DNA from: Pedobacter sp. KBS0701
Lineage (GTDB): Bacteria; Bacteroidota; Bacteroidia; Sphingobacteriales; Sphingobacteriaceae
Reading direction: 5' to 3'
DNA length: 64,000 bases
Assembly: GCF_005938645.2 (NCBI RefSeq)
Contig: NZ_CP042171.1
Coordinates: forward strand, 558,001 to 622,000
In this document: positions 26,989 through 36,449 of the stretch, piece by piece
Position numbering within the stretch: position 1 is the first letter of the stretch
Layout: the number at the start of each line of letters is the position of its first letter
Translations under genes and position numbers: made by a program
The notes under the pieces: generated by a model
What the model was told of the DNA's origin: nothing
Databases searched by the model: none
Seen by the model: the letters and a program-made list of their open reading frames with translations, nothing else

Positions 26989-27921
26989 TCAATTCTGCTT
27001 TTTGTACATGGTTCTGGAAAGTTTTAATATGCCGTCATTATAAGAAGTAGGTTTGAAGTTGAATGCCTTTTCGAATTTGGTAGAATCGAAGTGATAATCA
27101 TGATCGTACTGATAGTACATTTCTATAGTACCTGCAACTACCTTTTTAAATAACCCTGCTAAACGTAACATCAGTTTATTAATGATCAGATATTGAGGTT
27201 TGGTTTCATAAATCTTTGCAGCCATTGCTATAAAAGCTTTCCCTTTTAAAGGGGCTGCAGTTGGCAGGTGCCATATCTGGTTGCCAGAATCGGGTGTTTG
27301 TCCTAACAGGAATAAAGCTTTCCCCGCATCTTCAATGTATGTAAAACTGTGTAGCGTATTTGGATTTCCTATCCATTGCGCTTTGTTCTTTTTGACAAAC
27401 TTATTAAGTACCATCATATCAAAAAAGCTGTTCATGGAATCTGCTCCGTAAAAATCTGCCGCACGCGCAATGGTTACGTTTATTTTACCCGCTTTGGATT
27501 CATTCATTAATTGTTCGGCTATCTTTGCCCTTACTTCTCCTTTTAAACTACACGGATGGTAAGGTGTTGTTTCTATCATTGGGCCATTTACGAGGCCATA
27601 CATATAAACATTATCGAAAAAAATTAACCTCGCACCAGTACGTTTAGTTAAGTTAATTACATTTTGAATAATAACCGGCCATTGTTGTTGCCATATTTTG
27701 ATGTCGTAAACCAAACCGGCACACAGGTAGATTACTTTCGAACCTTCGGCAGCAGCGAAAAGTTCAGTTTCATTTAATAAATCGGCCTTAACCCAGCTTA
27801 TATATGGGTTGCTTGTAGCTATTGGTTTTCTGCTAATCAGCCTAATGGTTTCGTTAGCATTGGTTAATTCTCTGGTTAGTGCGTTTGCTGTTGGTCCGCC
27901 GGCGCCAAGTATAGTATGCAT
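26989..27921 (-). CDS. NAD-dependent epimerase/dehydratase family protein
   Basis: The 310-residue protein begins MHTILGAGGPTANALTREL, an extended-SDR-type NAD-binding start with a GxGG loop. It continues with IYLCAGLVYD, FFDNVYMYG and IARAADFYGADSMNSF, the YxxxK-region equivalents being altered (no clear YxxxK), so it is an atypical SDR. A C-terminal substrate domain follows. It is probably cytoplasmic and acts on a nucleotide-linked or small polar substrate. Its neighbour downstream has a similar fold, which points to a shared but unknown pathway. Confidence 0.82.
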   Translation of the reverse strand: MHTILGAGGPTANALTRELTNANETIRLISRKPIATSNPYISWVKADLLNETELFAAAEGSKVIYLCAGLVYDIKIWQQQWPVIIQNVINLTKRTGARLIFFDNVYMYGLVNGPMIETTPYHPCSLKGEVRAKIAEQLMNESKAGKINVTIARAADFYGADSMNSFFDMMVLNKFVKKNKAQWIGNPNTLHSFTYIEDAGKALFLLGQTPDSGNQIWHLPTAAPLKGKAFIAMAAKIYETKPQYLIINKLMLRLAGLFKKVVAGTIEMYYQYDHDYHFDSTKFEKAFNFKPTSYNDGILKLSRTMYKKQN

Positions 27922-28052
27922 ATCATCATTCTTTGATTAGTTCAAAGTTATGCGGCATGGAACCATCAAAACGTTAACAAAAGATAAGGATTTTAGATTA
28001 TTCCAGAATTGACGACTTTAATAGCCTGTTTGCTGGAAAATTGTCAACTCTT

Positions 28053-28652
28053 TTAGTGCAAAAGTGTTCTTTTACGGATCCGGGAAAGTGAGACAGGCGT
28101 AACACCTAAAAAGTTGGCAATAAAGTGTTGTGGAACGCGCTGGAAAACATCTCTTGCAATTTTCTCCAGTGCAATATAACGTTCCTCGGGGCTCTGGGTA
28201 ATAAATGCAGCAACACGGTCCTCGTAACAGCAGATGTAATATTCAGCAATCAGACGGCCAAACCGCTCCATTTTCAATGCCAGAAGAGGGTGCTTTAACA
28301 TTTGTTGGAGATTGTGTTGTGAGATCATCACCAATTCTGTTTCTTCAAGAGCCTGAATGTAATTGGCATTAGGTGTACGTCTCAGGAAACTTTTATAGGC
28401 ACTCATTAACTCATTTTCAAAGCTAAAGTATCAGGTAATTTCCTGCCCGTCTTTAATATGGTAGTAACGAACGGCACCACAGGTAATAAAGCAGATGTAG
28501 TCGCACACTTTTCCTTCAACTGCAAAATGTTCTTTTTTGCTTAGGATAGAAAAACTAAGGTATTGAATAAAGATTTCCCATTCCGCATCGTAAAACGTTA
28601 CAAATTGGGTAATGCCGTTTCTAAATGCTTCAAGTTGAGCTCGTTTATCCAT
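28053..28652 (-). pseudogene. Crp/Fnr-family regulator interrupted by one in-frame TGA
   Basis: Read through, the frame is 199 codons: a cyclic-nucleotide-binding-like beta-roll (FAVEGKVCDYICFITCGAVR) and a C-terminal helix-turn-helix (VPQHFIANFLGVTPVSLSRI). A single TGA at codon 74 (28431-28433) splits it. Both sides are in the same frame with no indel, and the junction GQEIT-stop-YFSFENE matches the usual family junction, where Gly is common, so one base change (GGA to TGA) would explain it. A restart at ATG 28406 could make only the C-terminal 117 residues with the DNA-binding helix. Other codons look normal, so the lesion is recent or a sequence error. Confidence 0.85.
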
Positions 28653-28697
28653 ATCGATATTGAATCCGGTTTAAAGATACAGATTAATCAATTATGG

Positions 28698-29279
28698 TTA
28701 TCCTTTGTCCAGATTGTAACAAGCCCTGCAACGTGGCTCATAACTTTCCTTTTCGCCCAATAAAACTGTAGTTTCATCGGCAACTGTACGGTAACTGTAT
28801 AGGGCGGGGTTACCACAACAAACACAAACTGCATTTACCTTGGTAACATGCTCGGCAATGGCCATTAAGGCTGGCATAGGACCAAAAGGTTTACCTGTAA
28901 AATCCATATCCAGGCCGGCAACAATAACGCGTATTCCCCTATGGGCTAGTTTGTTGCAAACATCAGGTAGTTCATTGTCAAAAAACTGAGCCTCATCTAT
29001 ACCCACCACCTGTGTATTGGTGCCCAGTAATAAAATGGCTGACGCACTATCAACAGGGGTAGAGTTTATTGAATTTAAATCGTGCGAAACCACAGCGGTT
29101 TCATGGTAGCGGGTATCGGTACGGGGTTTAAAAATTTCGACATTCAGTTTAGCAATCTGTGCTCTCTTTAGCCTTCTGATCAATTCTTCCGTTTTACCAG
29201 AAAACATAGAACCACATACTACTTCTATACTTCCCGAAAATTCGCCTCTTCTCCTAAAATTTTGTTCGCTAAATAACAT
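28698..29279 (-). CDS. tdk: Thymidine kinase
   Basis: The 193-residue type II thymidine kinase has P-loop [15 protein letters not shown] near 25, the Walker B-like IDEAQFF near 96 and lasso-loop/zinc residues [13 protein letters not shown] and CRACY near the C-terminus. It phosphorylates thymidine to dTMP in the salvage pathway. The size is normal for the family. It lies 45 bases upstream of the Crp-family pseudogene on the same strand. Confidence 0.96.
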   Translation of the reverse strand: MLFSEQNFRRRGEFSGSIEVVCGSMFSGKTEELIRRLKRAQIAKLNVEIFKPRTDTRYHETAVVSHDLNSINSTPVDSASAILLLGTNTQVVGIDEAQFFDNELPDVCNKLAHRGIRVIVAGLDMDFTGKPFGPMPALMAIAEHVTKVNAVCVCCGNPALYSYRTVADETTVLLGEKESYEPRCRACYNLDKG

Positions 29280-29457
29280 GCCTGTTTTTTTATTCCCCTA
29301 GGTCTATTCTTTAATTTTAAACTGAACAAATATGAGAATTATCTGTTGTTCCTGGGTATACACTTACTAACATAATTGGGGTAAAATCTTTTTATTTTCA
29401 GATAAAAGAAATGTATTTAGTGTGAGATAAATTCTGATAATTTAATTTCTGGTTTTA

Positions 29458-29628
29458 TTAATGCTTTTTAAAGAAAAATGAAATAACAATAAAAGCAATA
29501 AGTGGAGTGGTAAATATGCCCAATAGTATCGATCCGCCAAAACCAAACCACGTATCTCGTCCATACCTGCCCAAAGCATATAAAACTGATATGATCAATA
29601 AAGCAAGAACTATTTCTATTATCCCCAT
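29458..29628 (-). CDS. Small membrane protein (56 residues)
   Basis: A short frame from ATG 29628 to TAA 29458-29460 encodes MGIIEIVLALLIISVLYALG, a polar stretch RYGRDTWFG, a second hydrophobic helix (about 33-53) and a basic end KKH. Two membrane helices with a charged loop fit an inner-membrane small protein. I recognise no family. The organised hydrophobicity and correct signal-like architecture argue against chance, but it is short. Confidence 0.5.
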   Translation of the reverse strand: MGIIEIVLALLIISVLYALGRYGRDTWFGFGGSILLGIFTTPLIAFIVISFFFKKH

Positions 29629-29806
29629 AACCCAAATATAATTATTCTCCTCAAAAATTATAAGTAAAGCTGATCACAGGCAAACAATAAACATATTTGT
29701 TACGTTTCTGTTATATATTGACCTGTTTTAGCAGTTAAGTATTTTGGTGCAGGTATTTAAATATACTCCTTTTGGATTCCAAAGGAATGAATTAAATATG
29801 AAAATT

Positions 29807-29827
29807 ATGTGTTATTTTTGAACACAT
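29807..29827 (+). promoter_or_regulatory. Promoter box within an inverted repeat
   Basis: The minus-7-like box TATTTTTG (29813-29820) lies inside a 7-bp inverted repeat, ATGTGTT (29807-29813) and AACACAT (29821-29827). The symmetry over a promoter is suggestive of an operator. No minus-33 box is clear, so this is tentative. Confidence 0.4.
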
Positions 29828-29866
29828 AGTACCAACATAAACCGACTAAAAATTCGTTTTAATTTT

Positions 29867-31072
29867 ATGATGAACCAACAAGATATTTTCAGAAAGATCG
29901 GCAGCATTTTAACAGAATTAAACGAGCAGTACCAGTTTTTAGCTCAAAATCCTCAGCAATTAAATGATTTGGAACTCGAGCTTTTTCTCGCTAATGCCAA
30001 TTTCCTTTCTGATCATGTTAATATCGTCAAAAAATTAAATGCCACAACAGAAAATAAGCCAACTGAAGTTGGAAACCATACCTTGTTGGCCGAACAGAAC
30101 ACCATTATATTGCCAGAAGCTGAAAAAAGTTATATAGCGGATGATGAGTGTTTCGATCCGCAGGAACTGGAAGAAGTAGTAACAGCCCAGGAAGAAGAAG
30201 AACGGGTGGATGTAAAGCCTGAACAGGAGGTACTGGACGATGAAACGATTGAAGAAGAAAAAGCTGCGTCGATTTTGAATAAAGATTTCTTTAAACCCGA
30301 CCAGGACGACCATACTTTTGAGTTTGTACTGGGTACACATGACGAAAGTGATCAGTTTGATTATGAAGCAAAACCGATAGCTATCGGATCTGTTGAAGAA
30401 ATTTTCGATCGCCCTTTAAGCAAAGAAGAAGCAGAGATTTTAGCACGTAAAAAAATAATTCACGAGAAGGAAGATGCTTTAGCTTTTCAGGAAGAGTCTC
30501 TGCCAGCTGAAGAAGATGAAATTGGTCCTGAACCTTTTTTAATTCCGCACGAAGAAGAAGCGCCTGAAATAATTGCGGATGAAACACCTGTTGTGGATAC
30601 TAAAATAGAAGAACCTATGCCGGTAGCTGCTCATCAGCCTATTGAGGCACTGAAGGATGTTAAACTGGATGATCCTATTATTTCGCCGCCCGTTGAGCAG
30701 GAGCGTCCGTTATTTACCCCGGAAGCTGTTCCTGTAAAACCAACTCCACAGCCCACAGCAACTAAACCAGCCCCAAGTTTAAACGACTTATTGGCCAAAA
30801 CAAACAGCCAGAATAATGAACCTGTTAAAGCTCCGATTGCTGATTTAAAACAGGCGATTAATTTAAATGAGAAGTTACTCTTCATTAAAGATCTCTTTAA
30901 TGGATATAATCTCGCCTATTCGGAAGTAATTGATATTATTAATAAGATGAGTAGCTTCGAAGCCGCAGATAGCTACCTTCAGCATAATTATGCAGCGAAA
31001 AATAACTGGGCCAATAAACAGGCCACTGTTGATCAGTTTTATGAATTGCTTAATAGAAGGTTTAGTAAGTAG
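29867..31072 (+). CDS. Conserved acidic Bacteroidota protein of unknown function
   Basis: The 401-residue protein has a predicted helical N-terminus (MNQQDIFRKIGSILTELNEQ), a long Glu/Asp- and Pro-rich disordered middle (about 85-300) and a compact C-terminal helical domain from about 300 (SLNDLLAKTNSQN, LNEKLLFIKDLFNG, YELLNRRFSK). No signal peptide or membrane helix. The conserved ends with a disordered linker look like a scaffold or adaptor, but no function can be assigned. ATG 29870 is equally possible. It stands alone. Confidence 0.75.
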   Translation: MMNQQDIFRKIGSILTELNEQYQFLAQNPQQLNDLELELFLANANFLSDHVNIVKKLNATTENKPTEVGNHTLLAEQNTIILPEAEKSYIADDECFDPQELEEVVTAQEEEERVDVKPEQEVLDDETIEEEKAASILNKDFFKPDQDDHTFEFVLGTHDESDQFDYEAKPIAIGSVEEIFDRPLSKEEAEILARKKIIHEKEDALAFQEESLPAEEDEIGPEPFLIPHEEEAPEIIADETPVVDTKIEEPMPVAAHQPIEALKDVKLDDPIISPPVEQERPLFTPEAVPVKPTPQPTATKPAPSLNDLLAKTNSQNNEPVKAPIADLKQAINLNEKLLFIKDLFNGYNLAYSEVIDIINKMSSFEAADSYLQHNYAAKNNWANKQATVDQFYELLNRRFSK

Positions 31073-31129
31073 GGCGGATGGCGTTTGGTGGATAGCGTAA
31101 TATTGTGCTCGTTATCTTACTAATTCGGT

Positions 31130-31214
31130 CGTCATCTCGACTGAAGCGTAGCGAAATGGAGAGATCTATACAAGTGAGATTTCTCGATCGACTTGCACTC
31201 CGCCCAAAATGACG
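31130..31214. repeat. REP-like intergenic palindrome, class 1 (second copy)
   Basis: CGTCAT at 31130-31135 and ATGACG at 31209-31214 enclose an imperfect AGAGATCT hairpin. It aligns along its length with 14303-14386, with about 25% differences. Confidence 0.7.
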
Positions 31215-31236
31215 TATCTTTCTTAATTACGCGAAA

Positions 31237-31322
31237 TATCGACTCCGGACTAGAGACTTCAGACTCAGGACTAAATAAATCCCATCCGGTTAGAATCGAG
31301 TTTTATAAAGATAAACAGCAAA
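31237..31322 (-). repeat. Relic copy of the rodA 3' end (86-bp direct repeat)
   Basis: It matches 31713-31798 at 80 of 86 bases. On the minus strand it still encodes the RodA tail KLDSNRMGFI and its stop, with synonymous Lys and Leu codons, but no rodA body precedes it. Weaker similarity continues a few bases further (a one-base indel). Confidence 0.75.
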
Positions 31323-31712
31323 TACGAAATTAAATTCATTTAATTTTAAACAGGCTCTAAATGGCGATAAAAAAAACAATTTTGGTTTTTTCATCAGGAA
31401 ATGAAGGTTAAGTGTTTCACGGGTGCTGTAGCCCCGCCATCATTTCAATCTTTTTGCTAAGGCTGCTGCACAATATGAATATAACTGCTTCAAAAAGTAT
31501 TTTCATTTTGTCGGGTTTATTAATCCAGGATAGAAGCACAGAATTGACGACCTAAACCCCATAAAAGCGAACACGAAGTAAAGCGTTTAGCGGGAGCGGG
31601 CAATAATTTTAATGCAGGTTGTGCTTTCCAAAAAACAACCAATATCTCCTGTTTTGATCATCTGAGGTAAAGATCTTAAAATCACCTCACGATGACATTC
31701 TATACTTCGAGG
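31323..31712. other. Spacer between the rodA-tail relic and rodA
   Basis: This 390-base stretch has no supported gene. It contains GC-rich blocks (CGGGTGCTGTAGCCCCGCCATC near 31430 and TTTAGCGGGAGCGGGC near 31588) of the kind repeated in Pedobacter intergenic DNA, and AT-rich spacers. It may be a repeat-like insertion that duplicated the rodA end. Confidence 0.5.
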
Positions 31713-31798
31713 TATCGACTCCAGACTAAAGACTTCAGACTTAGGACTAAATAAATCCCATCCGGTTAGAATCAAGCTTTAAAAAGATAAACAGCAAA
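31713..31798 (-). repeat. rodA 3' end, functional copy of the 86-bp direct repeat
   Basis: It covers the last codons and stop of rodA and the 34 bases after it, and pairs with 31237-31322. Confidence 0.75.
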
Positions 31799-33012
31799 AT
31801 CGTAAAACTCCATAATGATGAACCGCCGTAACTAATAAAGGGTAGCGGAATCCCGATTACCGGAATAATACCAATGGTCATTCCGATATTGATGAATACA
31901 TGGAAAAAGAGGATGCAAGCCACACTGTAGCCGTAAACCCTCGAGAAGGTAGACCGCTGCCTTTCTGCCAGGTTAATCAATCTCAATAATAAAAACATAT
32001 ATAAGCCGATTACAACTGAACAGCCCACAAAGCCCCATTCCTCGCCAATGGTAGAGAAGATAAAGTCGGTACTTTGCGCGGGTACATAACCGTATTTAGT
32101 TTGCGTACCCTGTAAAAAACCACGACCGGTTGCCTGTCCTGAACCAATGGCAATCTGCGATTGGATTACATTATAACCTGCGCCCTTATTATCGGCTTTA
32201 AGACCTAACATCAGCTCGATACGGCTACGCTGATGCGGCGCCAAAACTTTTTCGTAGGCAATTTTAACCATAAATAAATAAGCAATGGCGATAATGGTTA
32301 CCAATACGGTAGAAATAATGATTTTCTGTTTTCGCCTGTTATTGTAGATGAAAAGTCCGCCAATAGTAGTGAGGATAAGAACCAGGATGTAAGTTGGTAC
32401 CAGGAAATCGGCCACAAACAGTACAATCATCCCAAGGAAAATTAACAGGAAATAACCGGATAAGCCCTCCCGGTATAAAGGGAACATAAAAGCGAGGAAA
32501 ACCAGTGCAGAGCCCGTATCGGGTTGCAGCATGATCAATAAAAGAGGTGCCAGTACAATCATTCCGGCTATTACAATTGATTTAAAATCCCTGAATTTGG
32601 GATTAAATGTACTTACATATCTCGCGAGCAGCAAGGCAGTACCGAATTTAGCAAATTCTGAGGGTTGCAACCTAAAGGAACCAATGGGGATCCAGGCCTG
32701 GTTTCCACCTACATTTCGTCCTACAAATAATACCACAACGAGTAAAAAGAGGGTAGCGCCGTAAATAAAGGGCGCAAATACGTTAAACAACCTTCCGTCG
32801 AACAATAAAATCGATAAACCCAATATCAGCCCGGTAATCACATATATTAACTGTTTGCCATAACTGCTTGCAAAATCGAAACCTGCAGCTTTATCGGGAT
32901 TGTAAATAGATGCATAAACATTTATAAAACCAACTGCACATAAAGCAATGTAGATTAAAACGGTAATCCAATCTACATTAAAAAAGAAACGGTTTCCCTG
33001 TTGTTGGATCAT
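31747..33012 (-). CDS. rodA: Rod-shape peptidoglycan polymerase RodA
   Basis: The 421-residue SEDS protein has about ten membrane helices and the family blocks NVGGNQAWIPIGSFRLQPSE, QPDTGSALVF and GIPLPFISYGGSS near the C-terminus. RodA polymerises glycan strands from lipid II during elongation, with the PBP2 transpeptidase encoded just upstream (1-base overlap TAATG). It is the last gene of the mre operon. A relic of its tail lies 476 bp beyond. Confidence 0.96.
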   Translation of the reverse strand: MIQQQGNRFFFNVDWITVLIYIALCAVGFINVYASIYNPDKAAGFDFASSYGKQLIYVITGLILGLSILLFDGRLFNVFAPFIYGATLFLLVVVLFVGRNVGGNQAWIPIGSFRLQPSEFAKFGTALLLARYVSTFNPKFRDFKSIVIAGMIVLAPLLLIMLQPDTGSALVFLAFMFPLYREGLSGYFLLIFLGMIVLFVADFLVPTYILVLILTTIGGLFIYNNRRKQKIIISTVLVTIIAIAYLFMVKIAYEKVLAPHQRSRIELMLGLKADNKGAGYNVIQSQIAIGSGQATGRGFLQGTQTKYGYVPAQSTDFIFSTIGEEWGFVGCSVVIGLYMFLLLRLINLAERQRSTFSRVYGYSVACILFFHVFINIGMTIGIIPVIGIPLPFISYGGSSLWSFTILLFIFLKLDSNRMGFI

Positions 33013-35021
33013 TACTTATTGGTTACAGGTTTAAGGGTTACAATAGGTTGATTTACTCTCGGCTTAGTGGCAGCGGTTTGTTTTAGTATTGCCGGTTTTA
33101 TTTTTAAACTGTCTTTAACCCTTTTAAGCGAATCTGTCTTTCTTAGTTTTAAACTGTCTAATTTTGTCAGTTTAACTTTTTTTGTCTTATCGATTAATGC
33201 GGGTAAAAGATTGGTTTCGGAGAACGCTTTAACAGTATAACCATTCGAACGTGGCTTAATGCTGTCAGTTAAGTATTTTTCAACCATAAAACTCGATATT
33301 GGTGCAGCATACGAACCTCCAAAGCCACCATTTTCTACAATCACTGCAATGGCAATTTTAGGCTTGTCCATTGGTGCAAAACCGATAAAAACCGAGTGGT
33401 TTTTGCCATGTGGGTTTTGTACGGTTCCGGTTTTTCCGCACATTACGATATTGGGTATCTGAGATTCTTTTGCTGTTCCCCAGGGACTGTTCACTGCATC
33501 CCGCATTCCATCAATTACAATAGGGAAGTATTTCTCATCTATACCCACATAGTTTTTAACTACATATTCTTTTTTAACTACATTTTTATCGCCGATGCCT
33601 TTGATTAAGTGGGGCTTTAAATAATAACCACGGTTGGCAATTGCCGCCATAACGTTTGCCATTTGTAATGGGGTAGAGGTAATCTCACCCTGACCAATGG
33701 CCTGCGAAATTACAGTAGTGTAACCCCAGCGTTTCCCATAAATTTTATCGTAATGCTCAGCCTGGTAAAATATTCCCTTTTTCTCAAAAGGCATATCGAT
33801 GCCCAATTTCTGGCCAAAACCCCATTTCGCAATTTGCTCATGCCAATTGGCATAAGTCTGGCGTTGGTTTTTCATGCCGTTTTTAGTAATGATGTTCTGA
33901 AAAACATGGCAGAAATAGGTATTGCAGGAACGGGCAATACCGCGTTGCATATTGATGGTACCATCTACGTGCTCGCATTTTACTTTATGATTTCCGGCCA
34001 TGTAATAACCTGGACAGAAAAAGGTCGTATTTGGATCAATTGCGCCATCCTGAAGTGCTACCAAAGCATCCACAGGTTTAAATGATGATCCGGGTGAATA
34101 TTGTCCTGCAATAGGCCTTACAATCTGCGGACGATAAGGATTTGCAATCAAACTCATGTAGTTTTTGCCCCAGTCTTTACCTACCAATTGATTAGGGTCG
34201 TAGCCAGGGCTGCTTACAAAAGCCAGGATTTCACCGGTTGAAGGTTCGATGGCAACAATTGCACCTACTTTATTTTTCATCAATTCTTCGCCAAGGCGTT
34301 GGATCCTGATGTCTAAAGAAGAAATTAAACGATCTCCTGATACGGCATTTACATCATATTTTCCGTTGGCATAACTGCCCTGGGCAATGTTTTTAGCATC
34401 GTATAATGTATTGATCACTCCCTTTTCACCCCTTAAAAAATCTTCATAAGATCGCTCGAGGCCACTTTTTCCAATAAAATCGCCTGGTTTATAATAACCA
34501 TCCGATTTTTCAATATCATCGGGACTTACTTCCTTAACATAACCGAAAAGCTGTCCGGCTATACTATCAGGATAATGCCTGATCGTCCTATCCTGCGTTC
34601 TGAAGCCCGGAAAACGGTACATAATTTCCTGTAGACGTGCGTAACTCTGTACAGAAATCTGTCTTTCGAAAAATGTAGACTGATAAGAAGACTGTGCCCT
34701 TGCTTTTTTCAGTTTTTTACGTACATCCTCAACAGTAATTTCTAAAGCATTGGCTAATCCAAGGGTATCGAATGGTTTAACTTCGTTTGGAGTAACCATT
34801 AAATCGTAAACGGGTTCGTTCTGTACAATTACCTTCATGTTGCGGTCGAGGATGGCACCACGGGCAGGGAATTTATAAATTTTACGCAACACGTTACTTT
34901 CGGCAGAGCTGAAGGCTTTATCGCTAATAATCTGGATATAAAATAACTTTCCCAATAAAATCAGGGCGATTACAATAAATAATCCTTGAACGATATATTT
35001 CCGGTTAAATAACTGATCCAT
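33012..35021 (-). CDS. mrdA: Penicillin-binding protein 2 (elongation-specific transpeptidase)
   Basis: The 669-residue protein has an N-terminal membrane helix (about 9-31), a pedestal/dimerisation domain (50-220) and the transpeptidase domain. The three active-site motifs are present: SSFK with the catalytic Ser near residue 310, SCN near 363 and KTGT near 528. It crosslinks peptidoglycan in lateral growth with RodA, MreB and MreC. A basic Lys-rich tail (after 615) extends beyond the E. coli enzyme. It overlaps rodA by one base and mreD by one base, so it is translated within one mRNA. Confidence 0.97.
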   Translation of the reverse strand: MDQLFNRKYIVQGLFIVIALILLGKLFYIQIISDKAFSSAESNVLRKIYKFPARGAILDRNMKVIVQNEPVYDLMVTPNEVKPFDTLGLANALEITVEDVRKKLKKARAQSSYQSTFFERQISVQSYARLQEIMYRFPGFRTQDRTIRHYPDSIAGQLFGYVKEVSPDDIEKSDGYYKPGDFIGKSGLERSYEDFLRGEKGVINTLYDAKNIAQGSYANGKYDVNAVSGDRLISSLDIRIQRLGEELMKNKVGAIVAIEPSTGEILAFVSSPGYDPNQLVGKDWGKNYMSLIANPYRPQIVRPIAGQYSPGSSFKPVDALVALQDGAIDPNTTFFCPGYYMAGNHKVKCEHVDGTINMQRGIARSCNTYFCHVFQNIITKNGMKNQRQTYANWHEQIAKWGFGQKLGIDMPFEKKGIFYQAEHYDKIYGKRWGYTTVISQAIGQGEITSTPLQMANVMAAIANRGYYLKPHLIKGIGDKNVVKKEYVVKNYVGIDEKYFPIVIDGMRDAVNSPWGTAKESQIPNIVMCGKTGTVQNPHGKNHSVFIGFAPMDKPKIAIAVIVENGGFGGSYAAPISSFMVEKYLTDSIKPRSNGYTVKAFSETNLLPALIDKTKKVKLTKLDSLKLRKTDSLKRVKDSLKIKPAILKQTAATKPRVNQPIVTLKPVTNK

Positions 35022-35536
35022 TAACGTGGTGTTCTTCTATAGAATATAAACTCTACCAATAAAATAATAAGTAGCGTAAAGATACAACTTAAACCGCATC
35101 TCATTAAGGTATAACCAATTTCGGTTAGCTTAAAAGTTTCTAAAAAGAACAGCACCAGATGGTGTGTAATCACGCAGAGAAAAGTATAAAGTGAAAACCA
35201 TTGAAAACCCATATAACTTAATGAAGGTTCTGGGTCGTCAATTGCGTCGCGGTTTAAACTGATTGAAATAAAAGAAATCCTTACAAAAGCTAATACCACA
35301 CATGCCGTAGCATGTACGCCCATGGTATCGTAAAAAGCATCGAGGGTTAATCCTGTTATAAAGGCCAGTAAATACAATACGATATTCGGAATGCCAAAAG
35401 GAAGCAGAAGTAAAAACAGCACATAGATGAACGGTGTAGAAAGATCATAAAAGCCCATATTCTTGAGCAGAAATATCTGCACAAAAAGTAGCAAAAACCA
35501 CCTGATCACATTTACAATTATGATTCTACTATTCAT
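35021..35536 (-). CDS. mreD: Rod-shape protein MreD
   Basis: The 171-residue integral membrane protein has about five or six hydrophobic helices and the MreD-like stretch LLPFGIPNIVLYLLAFITG. MreD is the poorly conserved membrane partner of MreC in the elongasome. Position between mreC (8-base overlap) and mrdA (1-base overlap) supports the call more than sequence alone. Confidence 0.9.
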   Translation of the reverse strand: MNSRIIIVNVIRWFLLLFVQIFLLKNMGFYDLSTPFIYVLFLLLLPFGIPNIVLYLLAFITGLTLDAFYDTMGVHATACVVLAFVRISFISISLNRDAIDDPEPSLSYMGFQWFSLYTFLCVITHHLVLFFLETFKLTEIGYTLMRCGLSCIFTLLIILLVEFIFYRRTPR

Positions 35537-36368
35537 TCGGTTTCGCGATGCCTTCTAAAGCTTTTTGCTCTTCAGCCTTTTTATATTTAACCACATATAC
35601 ATATTGCAATGTGCTAAAATCTGTAAATAAATTTAATTCTGCTGATAAGAAATTATCATTGGTAGCCACATTTGGCTTGCTGATCCTGCCGACCAGAATC
35701 CCTTTCGGAAAAGATGCAAAACCCGAAGTCACTACTGTATCGCCCACATACATTTTAATGTGGTTGGGTACTTCCTTGATAAATGCCTTTTTAATGTCGA
35801 AATTGCCATCGCCCCAAACCAAAGAGCCTAAAGCGTTATTCTTTTTCAAAGTCACACTTATTTTGGTGTCTTTATGCAATAGTGATTGGATGGTTGCGAG
35901 GTGCTCAGAAACATCGCGGATAAAGCCAACCACGCCTTTTTGCGGTGCAATAACGGCCATTCCGGCTTTAATGCCGTCAACGCTCCCTTTATTGATCGTC
36001 ATGATGTTATTGCGCAAAGTAATAGAGTTTTTAATCACTTTAGCGGCAAGATAGGTGTAATCCTGATTGGTAATGGTATCAACAACCTTAACATCTTTAG
36101 CAGTATCAACAGTAGTTAAGCTTAACAGCTGACTTTTAAGCTTGGCATTTTCTGCTGCAAGGCTATCGTTTACCATCCCCAGGTTTAAATAGCGTTTAAA
36201 AACATTCAATCTTTCGTAGGCAGTGCCCACCACCTCATTGGTAGAGTTTAAGGTTACGCTACGCTGATAGGAATTGTTCTTCACCGTTAGGTAGAGCCCA
36301 ATGATAAAAAAAATGATAAACAAGAAAAATGCGTTGTATCTGCTGATGAAAATCCAAAGGTTACGCAT
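35529..36368 (-). CDS. mreC: Rod-shape-determining protein MreC
   Basis: The 279-residue protein has one N-terminal membrane helix (about 12-28), a coiled-coil (about 60-85) and two beta-rich domains with the family signatures MTINKGSVDGIKAGMAVIAP and GVVGFI. MreC dimers bridge MreB inside to PBP2 outside. It follows mreB by 81 bases and overlaps mreD. Confidence 0.95.
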   Translation of the reverse strand: MRNLWIFISRYNAFFLFIIFFIIGLYLTVKNNSYQRSVTLNSTNEVVGTAYERLNVFKRYLNLGMVNDSLAAENAKLKSQLLSLTTVDTAKDVKVVDTITNQDYTYLAAKVIKNSITLRNNIMTINKGSVDGIKAGMAVIAPQKGVVGFIRDVSEHLATIQSLLHKDTKISVTLKKNNALGSLVWGDGNFDIKKAFIKEVPNHIKMYVGDTVVTSGFASFPKGILVGRISKPNVATNDNFLSAELNLFTDFSTLQYVYVVKYKKAEEQKALEGIAKPNE

Positions 36369-36449
36369 CCGAGTATTAAGTTGGGAGTTAAAAGTTTGGA
36401 GTCTGAGCGGAAAACTCCAAACTCACAACCCCAAACTCCAAGCTAAATG

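Noticed and set aside
35548..36054. 168-codon frame opposite mreC
   Set aside because: Antisense to a certain gene, without family features.
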